In this document: positions 16,628-25,217 of the stretch, piece after piece | Position numbering within the stretch: the first letter of the stretch is position 1 | Layout of the letters: each line of letters opens with the position of its first letter | Assembly (NCBI GenBank): GCA_937898685.1 | Contig: CALEJT010000003.1 | Span: 1-64,000, forward strand | Length of the DNA: 64,000 bases | From: an uncultured Gammaproteobacteria bacterium | Lineage (GTDB): Bacteria > Pseudomonadota > Gammaproteobacteria > Pseudomonadales > Pseudohongiellaceae | Reading direction: 5' to 3' | The notes under the pieces: model-generated | The model's input: only the letters and a program-made list of their open reading frames with translations | The model's database searches: none | What the model was told of the DNA's origin: nothing | Position numbers and translations under genes: made by a program

Positions 16628-19123
16628 ATGCTCGATCCCAGCGCCCATAGCCCCGAATCAACTTCCCTCGCCGATGAACCGTTGGGAGGCTTCGAAACGG
16701 GATCGGAACGCTTCAACGAAATGTATGTGGCGCCAGGGCAGCCAAGGCCGCACTGGGAAGCCTTCGACACCTTGCTGCGCAACATCAAGCGCCGCGACCT
16801 CAACGACCGCCTGATCTCCGCCCGCCGTCAGATCCGCGACAGCGGTGTGACCTACAACGTCTACACCGACCCCGAAGGTCAGGACCGTCAGTGGGAACTC
16901 GACGTCCTGCCACTGGTGATTTCCGAGGCCGAGTGGCGACATCTGGAAGCAGGTCTCGCGCAACGCGCACGCCTGTTCAACCTGATCCTCGCCGACCTCT
17001 ATGGCAGTCAGGAGCTGCTTTCGCGTGGCTTGATCCCGGCGCAGCTCGTACTCGGCAACAGCAGTTTTCTGCGCAACGCGCACGGTCTCGTCGCTCCCGA
17101 CAACATCTTCCTGCATCTCTACGCCGCGGATCTGGCGCGTTCGCCCGATGGGCAGTGGTGGGTGATCGCGGACCGCACACAGGCACCTTCCGGTGCCGGT
17201 TATGCGCTGGAAAACCGCCTGATCGTGTCGCAGGTGTTCCCCGAGCTCTTTCGCAGCATGGGCGTGCGCCGCTTGGCGCAGTACTTCGCCACCATGCGCA
17301 GCGCACTCTTGGCGCACGCGCCGAAAGGCGATGGTCCGCCGTTGGCGGTGGTGCTCACACCGGGTCCCTACAACGAAACCTATTTCGAGCACGCCTTCCT
17401 GGCGCGCTATCTCGGTTTCCGCTTGGTGGAAGGCAACGACCTCACCGTGCAGGACAACAAGGTGTGGTTGAAGACGATCGAAGGTCCGCTGCGCGTACAC
17501 GCCATCATCCGCCGTCAGGACGACAGCTTCTGCGATCCGCTCGAACTGCGCGTCGACTCCACCCTCGGTACGGCCGGCCTGATGCAATGCGTGCGTCAGG
17601 GTTCGGTATTGATGGCCAACCCGCCCGGCTCCGGCATTCTCGAAGCCGGTGCTCTGATGGGCTATCTGCCGCGCCTCTGTGAATACCTGCTGGGGGAAAA
17701 ACTGATCCTGCCTTCCATCGCCACCTGGTGGTGCGGCGAGCCTGCTGCGATGGAAGACGCGTTCTCGCGCTACAAACAACTCGTATTCAAGGCCGCCGAT
17801 CCGGGGCATCGCTTCTTCCCGATCTTCGGCAACACGCTGTCGAATGCGCGCTTTGCGCAGCTGCAACAGGAAATCCGCGAACGGCCGGAGCGTTACTTGG
17901 CGCAGGAACTGGTACACATGTCGCAGGCGCCGGTGATCAACACGCGTTCGCGCCAGATGTTGCGCACTCGCGGCATCGGGTTGCGCATGCATGCCTGCGC
18001 CGGTCCCAATGGCGACTACGTGGTGATGCCGGGCGGACTGACACGCGTCGCGGCCGATTCGAAATCGCGCGTGGTGTCGATGCAGCGCGGCGGCAGTTCG
18101 AAAGACACCTGGGTACTCGGCGCGGATCGTGAAGACGCACAGCTGACGTTGTTGCAGAGCACCTTCTCGCCACGCGATCTCGTACCTTTCAACTCCGCGG
18201 TAACCTCGCGTGTGGCCGAGAACGAGTTCTGGTTCGGCCGCACCTGCGAGCGCTGCGAATCGATTGCGCGTCTGTTGCGCGTGGCGCTGACCACGATCTT
18301 CCAGGAGGCCCCTGCCGACGGTGAACATCCGGTGATTACGATGGCGCGCTCCTGGTCGCTGCTCGGTGCAGAAAGCGACATCGAAAGCGAACTGCTCGCG
18401 GCCTGCACCGACGAAAACCGTCCCTTCAGCCTTGCCGCCAACCTGCGCTATCTGAATCAGCAGGCCTTCCAACTGCGCGATCGCTTCTCCGCCGACCACT
18501 GGCGCGTGCTCAACCAGATTCAGCACAGTCCTCAGTTCAACCGCAAATTGAACATCGACCAGGCCCTTGCCTGGCTCGACAGCATCATCGTGCACATGAC
18601 GACGCTCTCCGGCTTCGCGCTCGACAGCATGACGCGCGACTCCGGCTTCCGCTTCCTGTCGATCGGTCGTCGTCTCGAACGTCTGTCGTTCATGACGCGC
18701 GCCTTCAGCGTGGCGATGACGGCACCCTGTCAACCCGGTCTCACCTGGTTGCTGGAACTGTGCGATTCCATCATCACCTATCGCAGCCGCTACATGTCGC
18801 AGCCGGAATGGTTGCCGGTGCTGGATCTCTTGATCCGCGACGAAAGCAACCCGCGGGCGCTGATGTTCCAGGCCCGAGGTTTGTACGACTATCTCGAGAA
18901 GCTGGAAATGAAACACGGCCCTTGTGGCCGCGAGCTGATGCAGAGCGGCCTGCAGAAGATCGCCGAGCTCGACATCAACGTCGACTTCACCCCGGACAGC
19001 GAGAAGATGCGCAACGCGGTCGATAGCCTGCATCAGCTCTGCTACACCCTGAGCGATCAGCTGACCTCGCAGTTCTTCACGCATCCCCGTTCACAGAGCG
19101 CCTGGAGTTCGCCCTGGTTATGA
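16628..19123 (+). CDS. Circularly permuted ATP-grasp / alpha-E fusion protein (amidoligase-type)
   Basis: The 831-residue protein joins a circularly permuted ATP-grasp module (about 60-500; motifs SGVTYNVY, WELDVLPLVI, LVLGNSSFLRN, ALENRLIVSQVFPELF, GSVLMANPPGSGILE) to an alpha-E helical domain (about 510-820; SRVAENEFWFGRTCERCE, then GRRLERLSFMTRAF). In many bacteria these two domains are separate neighbouring genes; here they are fused. Domain surveys have proposed that such sets form peptide or amide bonds, but substrates are mostly unknown. It overlaps the downstream transglutaminase gene by 4 nt (ATGA). Cytoplasmic; no signal peptide. The visible ribosome site is weak. Confidence 0.86.
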   Translation: MLDPSAHSPESTSLADEPLGGFETGSERFNEMYVAPGQPRPHWEAFDTLLRNIKRRDLNDRLISARRQIRDSGVTYNVYTDPEGQDRQWELDVLPLVISEAEWRHLEAGLAQRARLFNLILADLYGSQELLSRGLIPAQLVLGNSSFLRNAHGLVAPDNIFLHLYAADLARSPDGQWWVIADRTQAPSGAGYALENRLIVSQVFPELFRSMGVRRLAQYFATMRSALLAHAPKGDGPPLAVVLTPGPYNETYFEHAFLARYLGFRLVEGNDLTVQDNKVWLKTIEGPLRVHAIIRRQDDSFCDPLELRVDSTLGTAGLMQCVRQGSVLMANPPGSGILEAGALMGYLPRLCEYLLGEKLILPSIATWWCGEPAAMEDAFSRYKQLVFKAADPGHRFFPIFGNTLSNARFAQLQQEIRERPERYLAQELVHMSQAPVINTRSRQMLRTRGIGLRMHACAGPNGDYVVMPGGLTRVAADSKSRVVSMQRGGSSKDTWVLGADREDAQLTLLQSTFSPRDLVPFNSAVTSRVAENEFWFGRTCERCESIARLLRVALTTIFQEAPADGEHPVITMARSWSLLGAESDIESELLAACTDENRPFSLAANLRYLNQQAFQLRDRFSADHWRVLNQIQHSPQFNRKLNIDQALAWLDSIIVHMTTLSGFALDSMTRDSGFRFLSIGRRLERLSFMTRAFSVAMTAPCQPGLTWLLELCDSIITYRSRYMSQPEWLPVLDLLIRDESNPRALMFQARGLYDYLEKLEMKHGPCGRELMQSGLQKIAELDINVDFTPDSEKMRNAVDSLHQLCYTLSDQLTSQFFTHPRSQSAWSSPWL

Positions 19124-20019
19124 CGGTGCAAGCGACGAGTCCCGGCGCGCCGATCGTCTATCAGGTGACGCACGAGACCACCTATGGCTACTCCACCAGC
19201 GTGACGCATGGTCATCACCTGGCGCATCTGTCGCCGCGCGACACACCGAATCAACAAGTGTTGAGCCATTCGCTCGAATGCGACCCGATCCCTGCGGAAA
19301 GCACGCGCATCGTGGACTACTTCGGCAACAACACCTTGAGTTTCGTCATCACCACACCCCACGACACCTTGCGCGTGGTGGCGAAGTCGCGCATCAGCGT
19401 GCAGTACCAAGAACCCGACCCCACCGTGAGCTCCGTGCCGTGGGAACAGGCGCTGCATCTCGACCCCTATCACGTGGAAGCCATGGACGTCGCGGAAATG
19501 CGCCTGCCTTCGCCACACGTCGATTGTCTGCCGCTCAGTCAAAAATACGTTGCGCGTTTCTTCACGCCGGGACGTTCCTGGCTGGAGGCCATGCTGGATC
19601 TGACGCAGCACATCAAGGCGGAATTCACCTACGACCCGCGCGCCACCACGATCTCGACCCCTGTCGAGGAAGTGATCCAGAACAAGCGTGGTGTGTGTCA
19701 GGACTTTGCGCACCTGATGTTGAGTTGCCTGCGCAGCCTGAAACTGCCGGCACGCTATGTCAGCGGCTACATCCTCAACGAACCGCCGCCCGGCACCGAA
19801 AAACTCCTGGGCAGTGATGCCTCGCATGCGTGGGTGGAAAGCTGGTTGCCGGGCTTCGGCTGGATCGGCTTCGATCCCACCAACGGCAAGCTCGCCAATC
19901 ATGAATTCATCACCGTGGCCTGGGGCCGCGATTACATGGACGTCACCCCTCTGCGCGGCGTCGTTCTGGGTGGCGGTTCGCACGCCCTCAACGTCAGCGT
20001 CAGCGTCGTGCGTGAATGA
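19120..20019 (+). CDS. Transglutaminase-like cysteine peptidase (bacterial N-domain type)
   Basis: The 299-residue protein has the bacterial transglutaminase-like N-terminal domain (about 14-95; VTHETTYGYSTSVTHG) and a transglutaminase core. The catalytic Cys is in NKRGVCQDFAHLML, the His in SDASHAWVESWLPG and the Asp in WIGFDPTNG. It has no signal peptide. The ATGA overlap with the ATP-grasp/alpha-E gene means translational coupling. Such pairs recur in bacteria and suggest that this enzyme hydrolyses or transfers the amide product made by the ATP-grasp partner. Function is therefore inferred from family and context only. Confidence 0.9.
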   Translation: MTVQATSPGAPIVYQVTHETTYGYSTSVTHGHHLAHLSPRDTPNQQVLSHSLECDPIPAESTRIVDYFGNNTLSFVITTPHDTLRVVAKSRISVQYQEPDPTVSSVPWEQALHLDPYHVEAMDVAEMRLPSPHVDCLPLSQKYVARFFTPGRSWLEAMLDLTQHIKAEFTYDPRATTISTPVEEVIQNKRGVCQDFAHLMLSCLRSLKLPARYVSGYILNEPPPGTEKLLGSDASHAWVESWLPGFGWIGFDPTNGKLANHEFITVAWGRDYMDVTPLRGVVLGGGSHALNVSVSVVRE

Positions 20020-20225
20020 GAGAAACGCATTCGCACAGTGCACCTGCAACACACAAAACAAGAACCGAACCGTTCGATCCCGGCACGAAGAACTCGCAAC
20101 TTTGGTGAATTTGCCGCATGGCTCTTTCAGCTCTCGGCGAGCTGTGTTAACAAGTGCCGCTCAAAATTCAAACAATAGCGTCCGGCACCACCTTGCCTGA
20201 CGACGCATCGTTCGAGGGGAACACC

Positions 20226-21359
20226 ATGTCTTCATTCGCACCAGTGGGACTGCCACGTCTTCTGCCGTGCGTGATCCTGGCCTCGCTGCCGTTCGTTGCC
20301 GAAGCCCATCATCCGCTCAGCGCCAAGTTCGATACCAACACCAGCAACACCCTGCAGGGGCAGGTGAGTGCCGTCGATTGGTCCAATCCACACGTGCACG
20401 TGTTCGTCAATGTCGAAAACCCCGATGGCAGCTTGACCAACTGGGCGCTCGAATTGCCGAGTCGAGTGGAACTCGAGTGGAGCGGTTGGCGCCCCGAGGC
20501 GTTGCAGGCTGGCCAACGCATCACCGCCACCGGTTGGCCGGCACTCAATGGCACTCATCAACTCTGGGCCGAATCCCTGAGCGATAGCACGGGCAAGGCA
20601 GTTTTTACTGTAACGGACGATCCATTTTCCAAACGTCTCGCTGAGCGCAGTGAAGGCCCCACTCCACGCTGGCCCGATGGCAAGCCACGCCTCGGCCCTG
20701 CGCCAGGGCAGTCGGGTTTCTGGGGACTGCCCTCGCGCCGCAGCCTGATCGAGGATGGTCAGAACGTGGTGATGGATGAACATGGCCTGCTCGCCAACCT
20801 CGACGATGCAGCGAAGGTGGCGCCTTTCCAGGATTGGGCGCTGGCGCTCTATCGCTTCCGTCAGAGCAATCATCTACGTGACGATCCGATGTTCCTCTAC
20901 TGCGTGCCGCCGGCGGGGCCGCGTCAGTTTCAGCAGCCCTTCGGTGCGCAGTTCATCGAGGACAAGGACCATCAGCGCATCTTCCTGCTGCTGGGTGGCG
21001 GCAATGGCAACTGGCGATTGATCTACACTGACGGCCGCGAGCAGGTAGGACAGGTCTCGGGCAACGATGACAACCCTCTCTTCTTCGGTCGCGCCACCGC
21101 GCATTGGGAAGGCGACACACTCGTGGTGGAGAACACCGGCTTCAACGAAGGTTTCTGGTTCTCCAATGGCGGCCTGCCACATACGAAACTCTTGAAAATG
21201 ACCGAACGGTTCACGCGCTTGGATCAGAACACACTGCAGTACGCGGTGACGGTGGATGATCCCGGGGCCTATACGCGTTCCTGGACCAGCACATGGGAAC
21301 TGCAGTGGTTCCCGGGCGAGGAGTTGCCCGAGTATTACTGCCAGGACAACCGGCCTTGA
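20226..21359 (+). CDS. DUF6152-type exported protein, two-domain
   Basis: The 377-residue protein has a signal peptide ending at VAEAHH (about residue 26). The N-terminal DUF6152-like beta-barrel (about 25-125) begins HHPLSAKFDT and contains VDWSNPHVHVFV and the GQRITATGWPA segment. The C-terminal region (about 200-377) is shared with the next gene: HWEGDTLVVENTGFNE, GLPHT, TERFTR and DDPGAYTR. ATG 20226 has GAGGGG upstream. The His pair right after cleavage and the conserved NPHVH suggest metal binding, but this is inference. It starts a three-gene operon (20226, 21376, 22208). Confidence 0.78.
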   Translation: MSSFAPVGLPRLLPCVILASLPFVAEAHHPLSAKFDTNTSNTLQGQVSAVDWSNPHVHVFVNVENPDGSLTNWALELPSRVELEWSGWRPEALQAGQRITATGWPALNGTHQLWAESLSDSTGKAVFTVTDDPFSKRLAERSEGPTPRWPDGKPRLGPAPGQSGFWGLPSRRSLIEDGQNVVMDEHGLLANLDDAAKVAPFQDWALALYRFRQSNHLRDDPMFLYCVPPAGPRQFQQPFGAQFIEDKDHQRIFLLLGGGNGNWRLIYTDGREQVGQVSGNDDNPLFFGRATAHWEGDTLVVENTGFNEGFWFSNGGLPHTKLLKMTERFTRLDQNTLQYAVTVDDPGAYTRSWTSTWELQWFPGEELPEYYCQDNRP

Positions 21360-21375
21360 GATGGGAGGAGCCAAC

Positions 21376-22197
21376 ATGAAACATGCAATGATTCGCCTCA
21401 CCGTTCTCGCCGCCGCTCTATGTTGCGCAAGCGCAGCGCTTGCCGCGGACAACGGTGCTTCCGACGCTCCTGCACCACCGGCACCGCGTCACGCCGACGG
21501 TCGCATCAACCTCGGTGCTCCTCCTGGCGAAGCCGGTTACTGGGCGCGTTTGACCGCGAACCTCGTGATCAATCCCAGGTCATACGAATCGATGACCACG
21601 CAGCGCGCGCCGATCCACATCGATGACGTGCCGATACAACCCTGGGCCTTGGAGCTCACGCACTACCGTCACAAACTGTTCCTCGCGAGCGAACCCTATA
21701 CGCGTTGCAAGCCAGCGGGTGGTCCACGCCAGATCATGTCGCCCTACGGCTTCGAAATCGTCGACGTGCCCGAGCTGCAGCGTGTCTACATCATCACCAC
21801 CTCCAACGCGATGACCTATCGTGTGATCTACATGGACGGACGCGATCATCCCGAAGATCTCCTGCCGAGTTATTTCGGTCACTCGATCGGACATTGGGAA
21901 GGCGACACGTTGGTGGTGGATACGGTGGGCTTCAACGAGAAATCGTGGTTCAGCCGCGACGGTCTGCCGACTACCGATCAACTGCACCTGATCGAACGCT
22001 ACACGCGCACCGACTTCAATACGCTGCGCTACGACGTCACGATCGACGATCCCGGCGCCTACACCGCGCCATGGGAAAGCGGTTTCATCCTGGGCTGGAA
22101 CGCGGGCGAGGAATTGTTCGAGTACGTGTGCCAGGAAAACAACGTCTCACCCGAATCGATGATCGGCGAAGGCCGCATCAGCCCCATCGTGCCCTGA
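21376..22197 (+). CDS. Exported protein sharing the C-terminal domain of the DUF6152-type neighbour
   Basis: The 273-residue protein has a signal peptide (cleavage at ALAAD, about residue 24) and lacks the DUF6152 half. Its C-terminal 170 residues align with the upstream gene: CKPAGGPRQ versus CVPPAGPRQ, GHWEGDTLVVDTVGFNEKSWF, GLPTTDQLHLIERYTR, DDPGAYT and a final Glu/Cys-rich YVCQENN. GGGAGGAG precedes ATG 21376. The gene lies 16 nt after its paralog and looks like a partial duplication or a split version. The single conserved Cys near each C-terminus may pair with the one in CKPAGGP. Function unknown; periplasmic. Confidence 0.75.
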   Translation: MKHAMIRLTVLAAALCCASAALAADNGASDAPAPPAPRHADGRINLGAPPGEAGYWARLTANLVINPRSYESMTTQRAPIHIDDVPIQPWALELTHYRHKLFLASEPYTRCKPAGGPRQIMSPYGFEIVDVPELQRVYIITTSNAMTYRVIYMDGRDHPEDLLPSYFGHSIGHWEGDTLVVDTVGFNEKSWFSRDGLPTTDQLHLIERYTRTDFNTLRYDVTIDDPGAYTAPWESGFILGWNAGEELFEYVCQENNVSPESMIGEGRISPIVP

Positions 22198-22207
22198 AGG
22201 AGGAGCA

Positions 22208-22609
22208 ATGAAACGTCTCTGCACTGCTCTGTTATTGTTCTTCGCTTGGGTGGCGCCGGCCTTCGCTCAGCAGGGTCATCCGCTCACCGGCACCTGGCAA
22301 GGTGACTGGGGTCCCAATGCGAATACGCGCCACTTCCTCACGCTCATCATGGAATGGGACGGCAAGCGCATCACCGGCATCGCCAATCCTGGGCCGGATT
22401 CGACCGAGATCGATCAGCTCACGCTGAACGCAGCGGATTGGTCGGTGGCGATCGACATGGATCTCAAGGACAGCGAGGGCAAGACCGTGCGCTTTCGCGG
22501 CACAGGCAAACTGAATGAGCTCGGCTCACAGAACCGCGTGATCGAAGGCACCTGGAACGCCGATGGTCAGAGTGGCACCTTCACCCTGACGCGACAGAGC
22601 GGTGCCTGA
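22208..22609 (+). CDS. Small exported beta-sheet protein, unknown function
   Basis: The 133-residue protein has a clean signal peptide (cleavage at AFAQQ, about residue 22). The remaining 110 residues alternate strands and turns (LTGTWQGDWGP, FLTLIMEWDGKRITGIANPG, VIEGTWNADGQSGTFTLTR). This is the pattern of a small lipocalin- or avidin-like barrel with paired GTW motifs, though no family assignment is certain. GGAGGAG lies six bases before the ATG. Third gene of the DUF6152 operon, 10 nt after the previous stop. Its stop codon is inside the terminator loop. Confidence 0.7.
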   Translation: MKRLCTALLLFFAWVAPAFAQQGHPLTGTWQGDWGPNANTRHFLTLIMEWDGKRITGIANPGPDSTEIDQLTLNAADWSVAIDMDLKDSEGKTVRFRGTGKLNELGSQNRVIEGTWNADGQSGTFTLTRQSGA

Positions 22610-22622
22610 GCACCGCTCTGTC
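22593..22622. terminator. Strong terminator containing the stop codon
   Basis: A perfect 13-bp stem, GACAGAGCGGTGC (22593-22605) and GCACCGCTCTGTC (22610-22622), has loop CTGA, which carries the TGA stop of the upstream gene. A T-rich stretch follows on the plus strand. The convergent protease gene ends at 22628, so it probably works in both directions. Confidence 0.88.
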
Positions 22623-22627
22623 TTTCG

Positions 22628-23809
22628 TCATTTGGTGGACAGAAACACGATGTCCGACAAGGGGCCGGTGCAGGATTCGTTGTAGGCCTGCACCGTCACT
22701 TCATAGCGCTTGCTGGGATCGAGCTTCGCGCTCAGCGACGTGGCCTCGCCCACATCATGCACTTTCAGCTGCTCGTGCCCCGCATTCGGCGTGTAGACCA
22801 CACGATAGCCCCGCGCCTGCGGCACTCGTTCCCAGCGCAAGGTGACTTCACCTTCATGGCGTTCGACACGCGGTGATGGCGCAGCCGGACACAAAGCACG
22901 CAAGCTCGCCTCGGCCTGCACACGTGCGAAATAATCGAGATAGTAGGACGTCACCGAGAACCAGTTGACCAGGTTCGGTCCACACATCGGCGTACCGAGC
23001 ACACCACCGGCCGCGTTCACCACGCCTACCAATTCCCACTCACCATCAGCAGCGCGGCGCGTGATCGGCAGCCCCATGTCTTCCATGCACGTGTAGCCGC
23101 GCCCAGTGAAATTCAGATAGAGACGTGAGCCGTTGGTGACGATGTTCACCTGATCGTTGATGCCCCCCACAGGACGCTCCGGTCCTTCGGGATCGATGAT
23201 GCGCGCCTGCGTCTTCACCAAGATGCTGTGACGTACGGGATAGGTGTAGATGTAGCAATACAAACCGTTGCTGCGGAAATCCTCACCATCGATCGTGCAC
23301 TTGCCTTCGCGACCTGGACCCGGGTTGTAGTGCGGATGCTGCAGCGAGGCCGATGACTGAGTGGCGAAGATCGTCACGTCTTCACCGAAGAGTTCCCGTA
23401 TCGGCTGTGTGCTGACACGTAACGGGGCGATGTCGACAGGCTCCTCGAGCTCATACAGCACGATGCCCTGATCGGCGCTCACGTAACGTTGCAGCACGGC
23501 GACATAGTCACCATCGCGCCCAAGCCGCACGAAGTACTGCGACGTGGCATCGCCTGGATAATTGGCGAGCACCCGGAAGGGATCGTTGAAGCAGCCGAGC
23601 GCGGAGACCACCCAACGTGCGCCGACCAAGGCTCCCATACAGAACTGCGTCCTGCCTTCGGAAATGTCGGTGCTGTAGTACACACGTGCCAGCCACTCGG
23701 GAATCGGTTCGTTGGCATCGTCGGGATTGACGATGGCGTGCGCCGGATTCAGCGCCAGCTGCGCAGCGAGCAGCAATGCCAACAGGCTTTGAATTCGCAG
23801 CTTGCTCAT
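22628..23809 (-). CDS. Trypsin-fold pseudoprotease with C-terminal fibronectin III-like domain
   Basis: The 393-residue exported protein (signal peptide to about residue 25) keeps the S1 trypsin framework but none of the triad. The His site AAHC reads ALGC (Gly72). The Asp site DIALL reads GIVLY (Gly115). The Ser site GDSGGPL reads EDMGLPI (Met245). Cysteines around these sites remain. A fibronectin III-like domain occupies about 310-393 (VTLRWERVPQARGYRVVY). It overlaps its active paralog at 23806 by 4 nt (ATGA), so the two are translated together. A non-catalytic binding, inhibitor or chaperone role for the active partner is inference. Confidence 0.82.
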   Translation of the reverse strand: MSKLRIQSLLALLLAAQLALNPAHAIVNPDDANEPIPEWLARVYYSTDISEGRTQFCMGALVGARWVVSALGCFNDPFRVLANYPGDATSQYFVRLGRDGDYVAVLQRYVSADQGIVLYELEEPVDIAPLRVSTQPIRELFGEDVTIFATQSSASLQHPHYNPGPGREGKCTIDGEDFRSNGLYCYIYTYPVRHSILVKTQARIIDPEGPERPVGGINDQVNIVTNGSRLYLNFTGRGYTCMEDMGLPITRRAADGEWELVGVVNAAGGVLGTPMCGPNLVNWFSVTSYYLDYFARVQAEASLRALCPAAPSPRVERHEGEVTLRWERVPQARGYRVVYTPNAGHEQLKVHDVGEATSLSAKLDPSKRYEVTVQAYNESCTGPLSDIVFLSTK

Positions 23810-25089
23810 AGCGCGCCCACCTCCACTGCCTGCGACAAGGGACCGTCACAGTAGCGCGCCTTTGCTTGTACGCTGACGAGAAAGCGGCTGCCGGCCGGCA
23901 ACACGGCCGTGTATGAAGTGGCCTGCGCGTCGAGCGTGATTTCCCGCGGCCCCGCTGCATCGATCGGAATCGGCACCACGTGCAACACGTAGGATTCCGC
24001 GTTCAATACTGGCTCCCAGTTCAAGCTGACTTCTGCCGATCCACCCTGAACTCCGGGCGCAGTGAGTTGCGCCGATGCACGCGGGCGTCCGGGACATTGC
24101 GTATGAAAACTCCAGGCAAGATCGCGTGATTGCGCTTCATCGATGAAATCCCGATAGGCCGCCACTTCGGTGAAGAAACTCATCTGGTAGGACAACTCGC
24201 AGCCACCGCGCTGCATGAAGCTGCTGATGCCGACGAGATAGGGTCGACCGTTGACGAGTCCCACGAGCGGTCCGCCACTGTCGCCGTAACACAACGTGGC
24301 TTTTTCTTCGTCATCCCAGGCGCAGAGTATCGGTTCATCTTCTTTGAGGCCGTTGGGCGCGGCATCGGGAGGCACATTCAATCCCACCGACTTCGCATAG
24401 TCGCGATAACGCTGCACGCAGCTCGCGAAATCATGCAGCGTGAGCTGTGCGTGCATGAGAGAGTCTGGGCGTTCTCTGCTGTTACGCGTCGTGTACACGC
24501 CGCAGGTGAAACCGGCGGGATTGGCAGGACCGTCTGAGAATTCGACCTTGCAGTCGACCGCACTGGGACTGAAGAGCTGCCCCCAGCCATAGAGATCGAG
24601 GCGACGATCTGTCAGCACTTCGCGTGCAGAAAGATCGGCAAGCGCAAGAGGAGTCGCAGTGCTCGGCGTGGCGAGTCGCAGGAGAGCAATGTCGGAGCGC
24701 AGCGATACGCGATCGAAGTCGGGGTGCAGAACGATGTCGGCGAGCTCGTGCACCTGACCTAGGTTTTCCTCATCGAGCACCGTGCGACCGAGCAACACCT
24801 GCAGCTCATACGGATGCAGACGATCGACGCAGTGTGCAGCCGTCAGTATCCACTCGGGGGCGATGAGCGTGCCACCACAGGTTTGCTGCTGTGCCCTCGT
24901 GCGAGTGGAGCCGGCCTCATCGCGATAGACCAAGGCAGCCATCCAGGGTTGGGTCGCCACTGGTTCACCACCGACGAGATACGCGGTATAGCCCTGAGTT
25001 TCTTCGGGTACTCCCGGGGGCTTGGCCGCTTGCAAGACACCTGCACACACGAGCAACGGCAGACATGAGAGCAACTGAGCTGCGCGCAT
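23806..25089 (-). CDS. Secreted trypsin-like serine protease (S1) with fibronectin III-like domain
   Basis: The 427-residue protein has a signal peptide (about 1-20) and an S1 domain starting near YLVGGEPVATQPWM. The triad is complete: His86 (TAAHC), Asp133 (SDIALL) and Ser271 (CYGDSGGPL). The GWG segment and cysteine pairs are present. A fibronectin III-like domain follows at about 345-427 (VSLNWEPVLNAESYVLHVV). The ATG at 25089 is chosen because GGGAGGGAG directly precedes it; the frame is open 132 nt further upstream without a signal peptide. Activation would need cleavage before LVGG. It is followed, overlapping by 4 nt, by a triad-less paralog of the same architecture. Confidence 0.9.
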   Translation of the reverse strand: MRAAQLLSCLPLLVCAGVLQAAKPPGVPEETQGYTAYLVGGEPVATQPWMAALVYRDEAGSTRTRAQQQTCGGTLIAPEWILTAAHCVDRLHPYELQVLLGRTVLDEENLGQVHELADIVLHPDFDRVSLRSDIALLRLATPSTATPLALADLSAREVLTDRRLDLYGWGQLFSPSAVDCKVEFSDGPANPAGFTCGVYTTRNSRERPDSLMHAQLTLHDFASCVQRYRDYAKSVGLNVPPDAAPNGLKEDEPILCAWDDEEKATLCYGDSGGPLVGLVNGRPYLVGISSFMQRGGCELSYQMSFFTEVAAYRDFIDEAQSRDLAWSFHTQCPGRPRASAQLTAPGVQGGSAEVSLNWEPVLNAESYVLHVVPIPIDAAGPREITLDAQATSYTAVLPAGSRFLVSVQAKARYCDGPLSQAVEVGAL

Positions 25090-25175
25090 TCTCCCTCCCA
25101 AAACAATCGAAAGCCGCGATTCAAGCCCAAGCACTGTCACCTCACAACCCCAGGGACGTTGCTTTTTTGTAACGC

Positions 25176-25200
25176 AAAAAAACCGGGGCAAGCCCCGGTT
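25176..25200 (-). terminator. Terminator of the minus-strand DUF6152-type gene
   Basis: Read on the minus strand, an 8-bp stem AACCGGGG/CCCCGGTT (25181-25188 and 25193-25200, loop of 4) is followed by seven Ts (25176-25182 on the plus strand are A). It lies 18 nt after the stop at 25218. Confidence 0.9.
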
Positions 25201-25217
25201 CTTCGTCGTGCGCATTC

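Noticed and set aside
16658..19084. 808-residue open frame opposite the ATP-grasp/alpha-E gene
   Set aside because: Antisense artefact; composition is Arg/His/Gln-rich without motifs, and the plus-strand gene is coupled to its neighbour.
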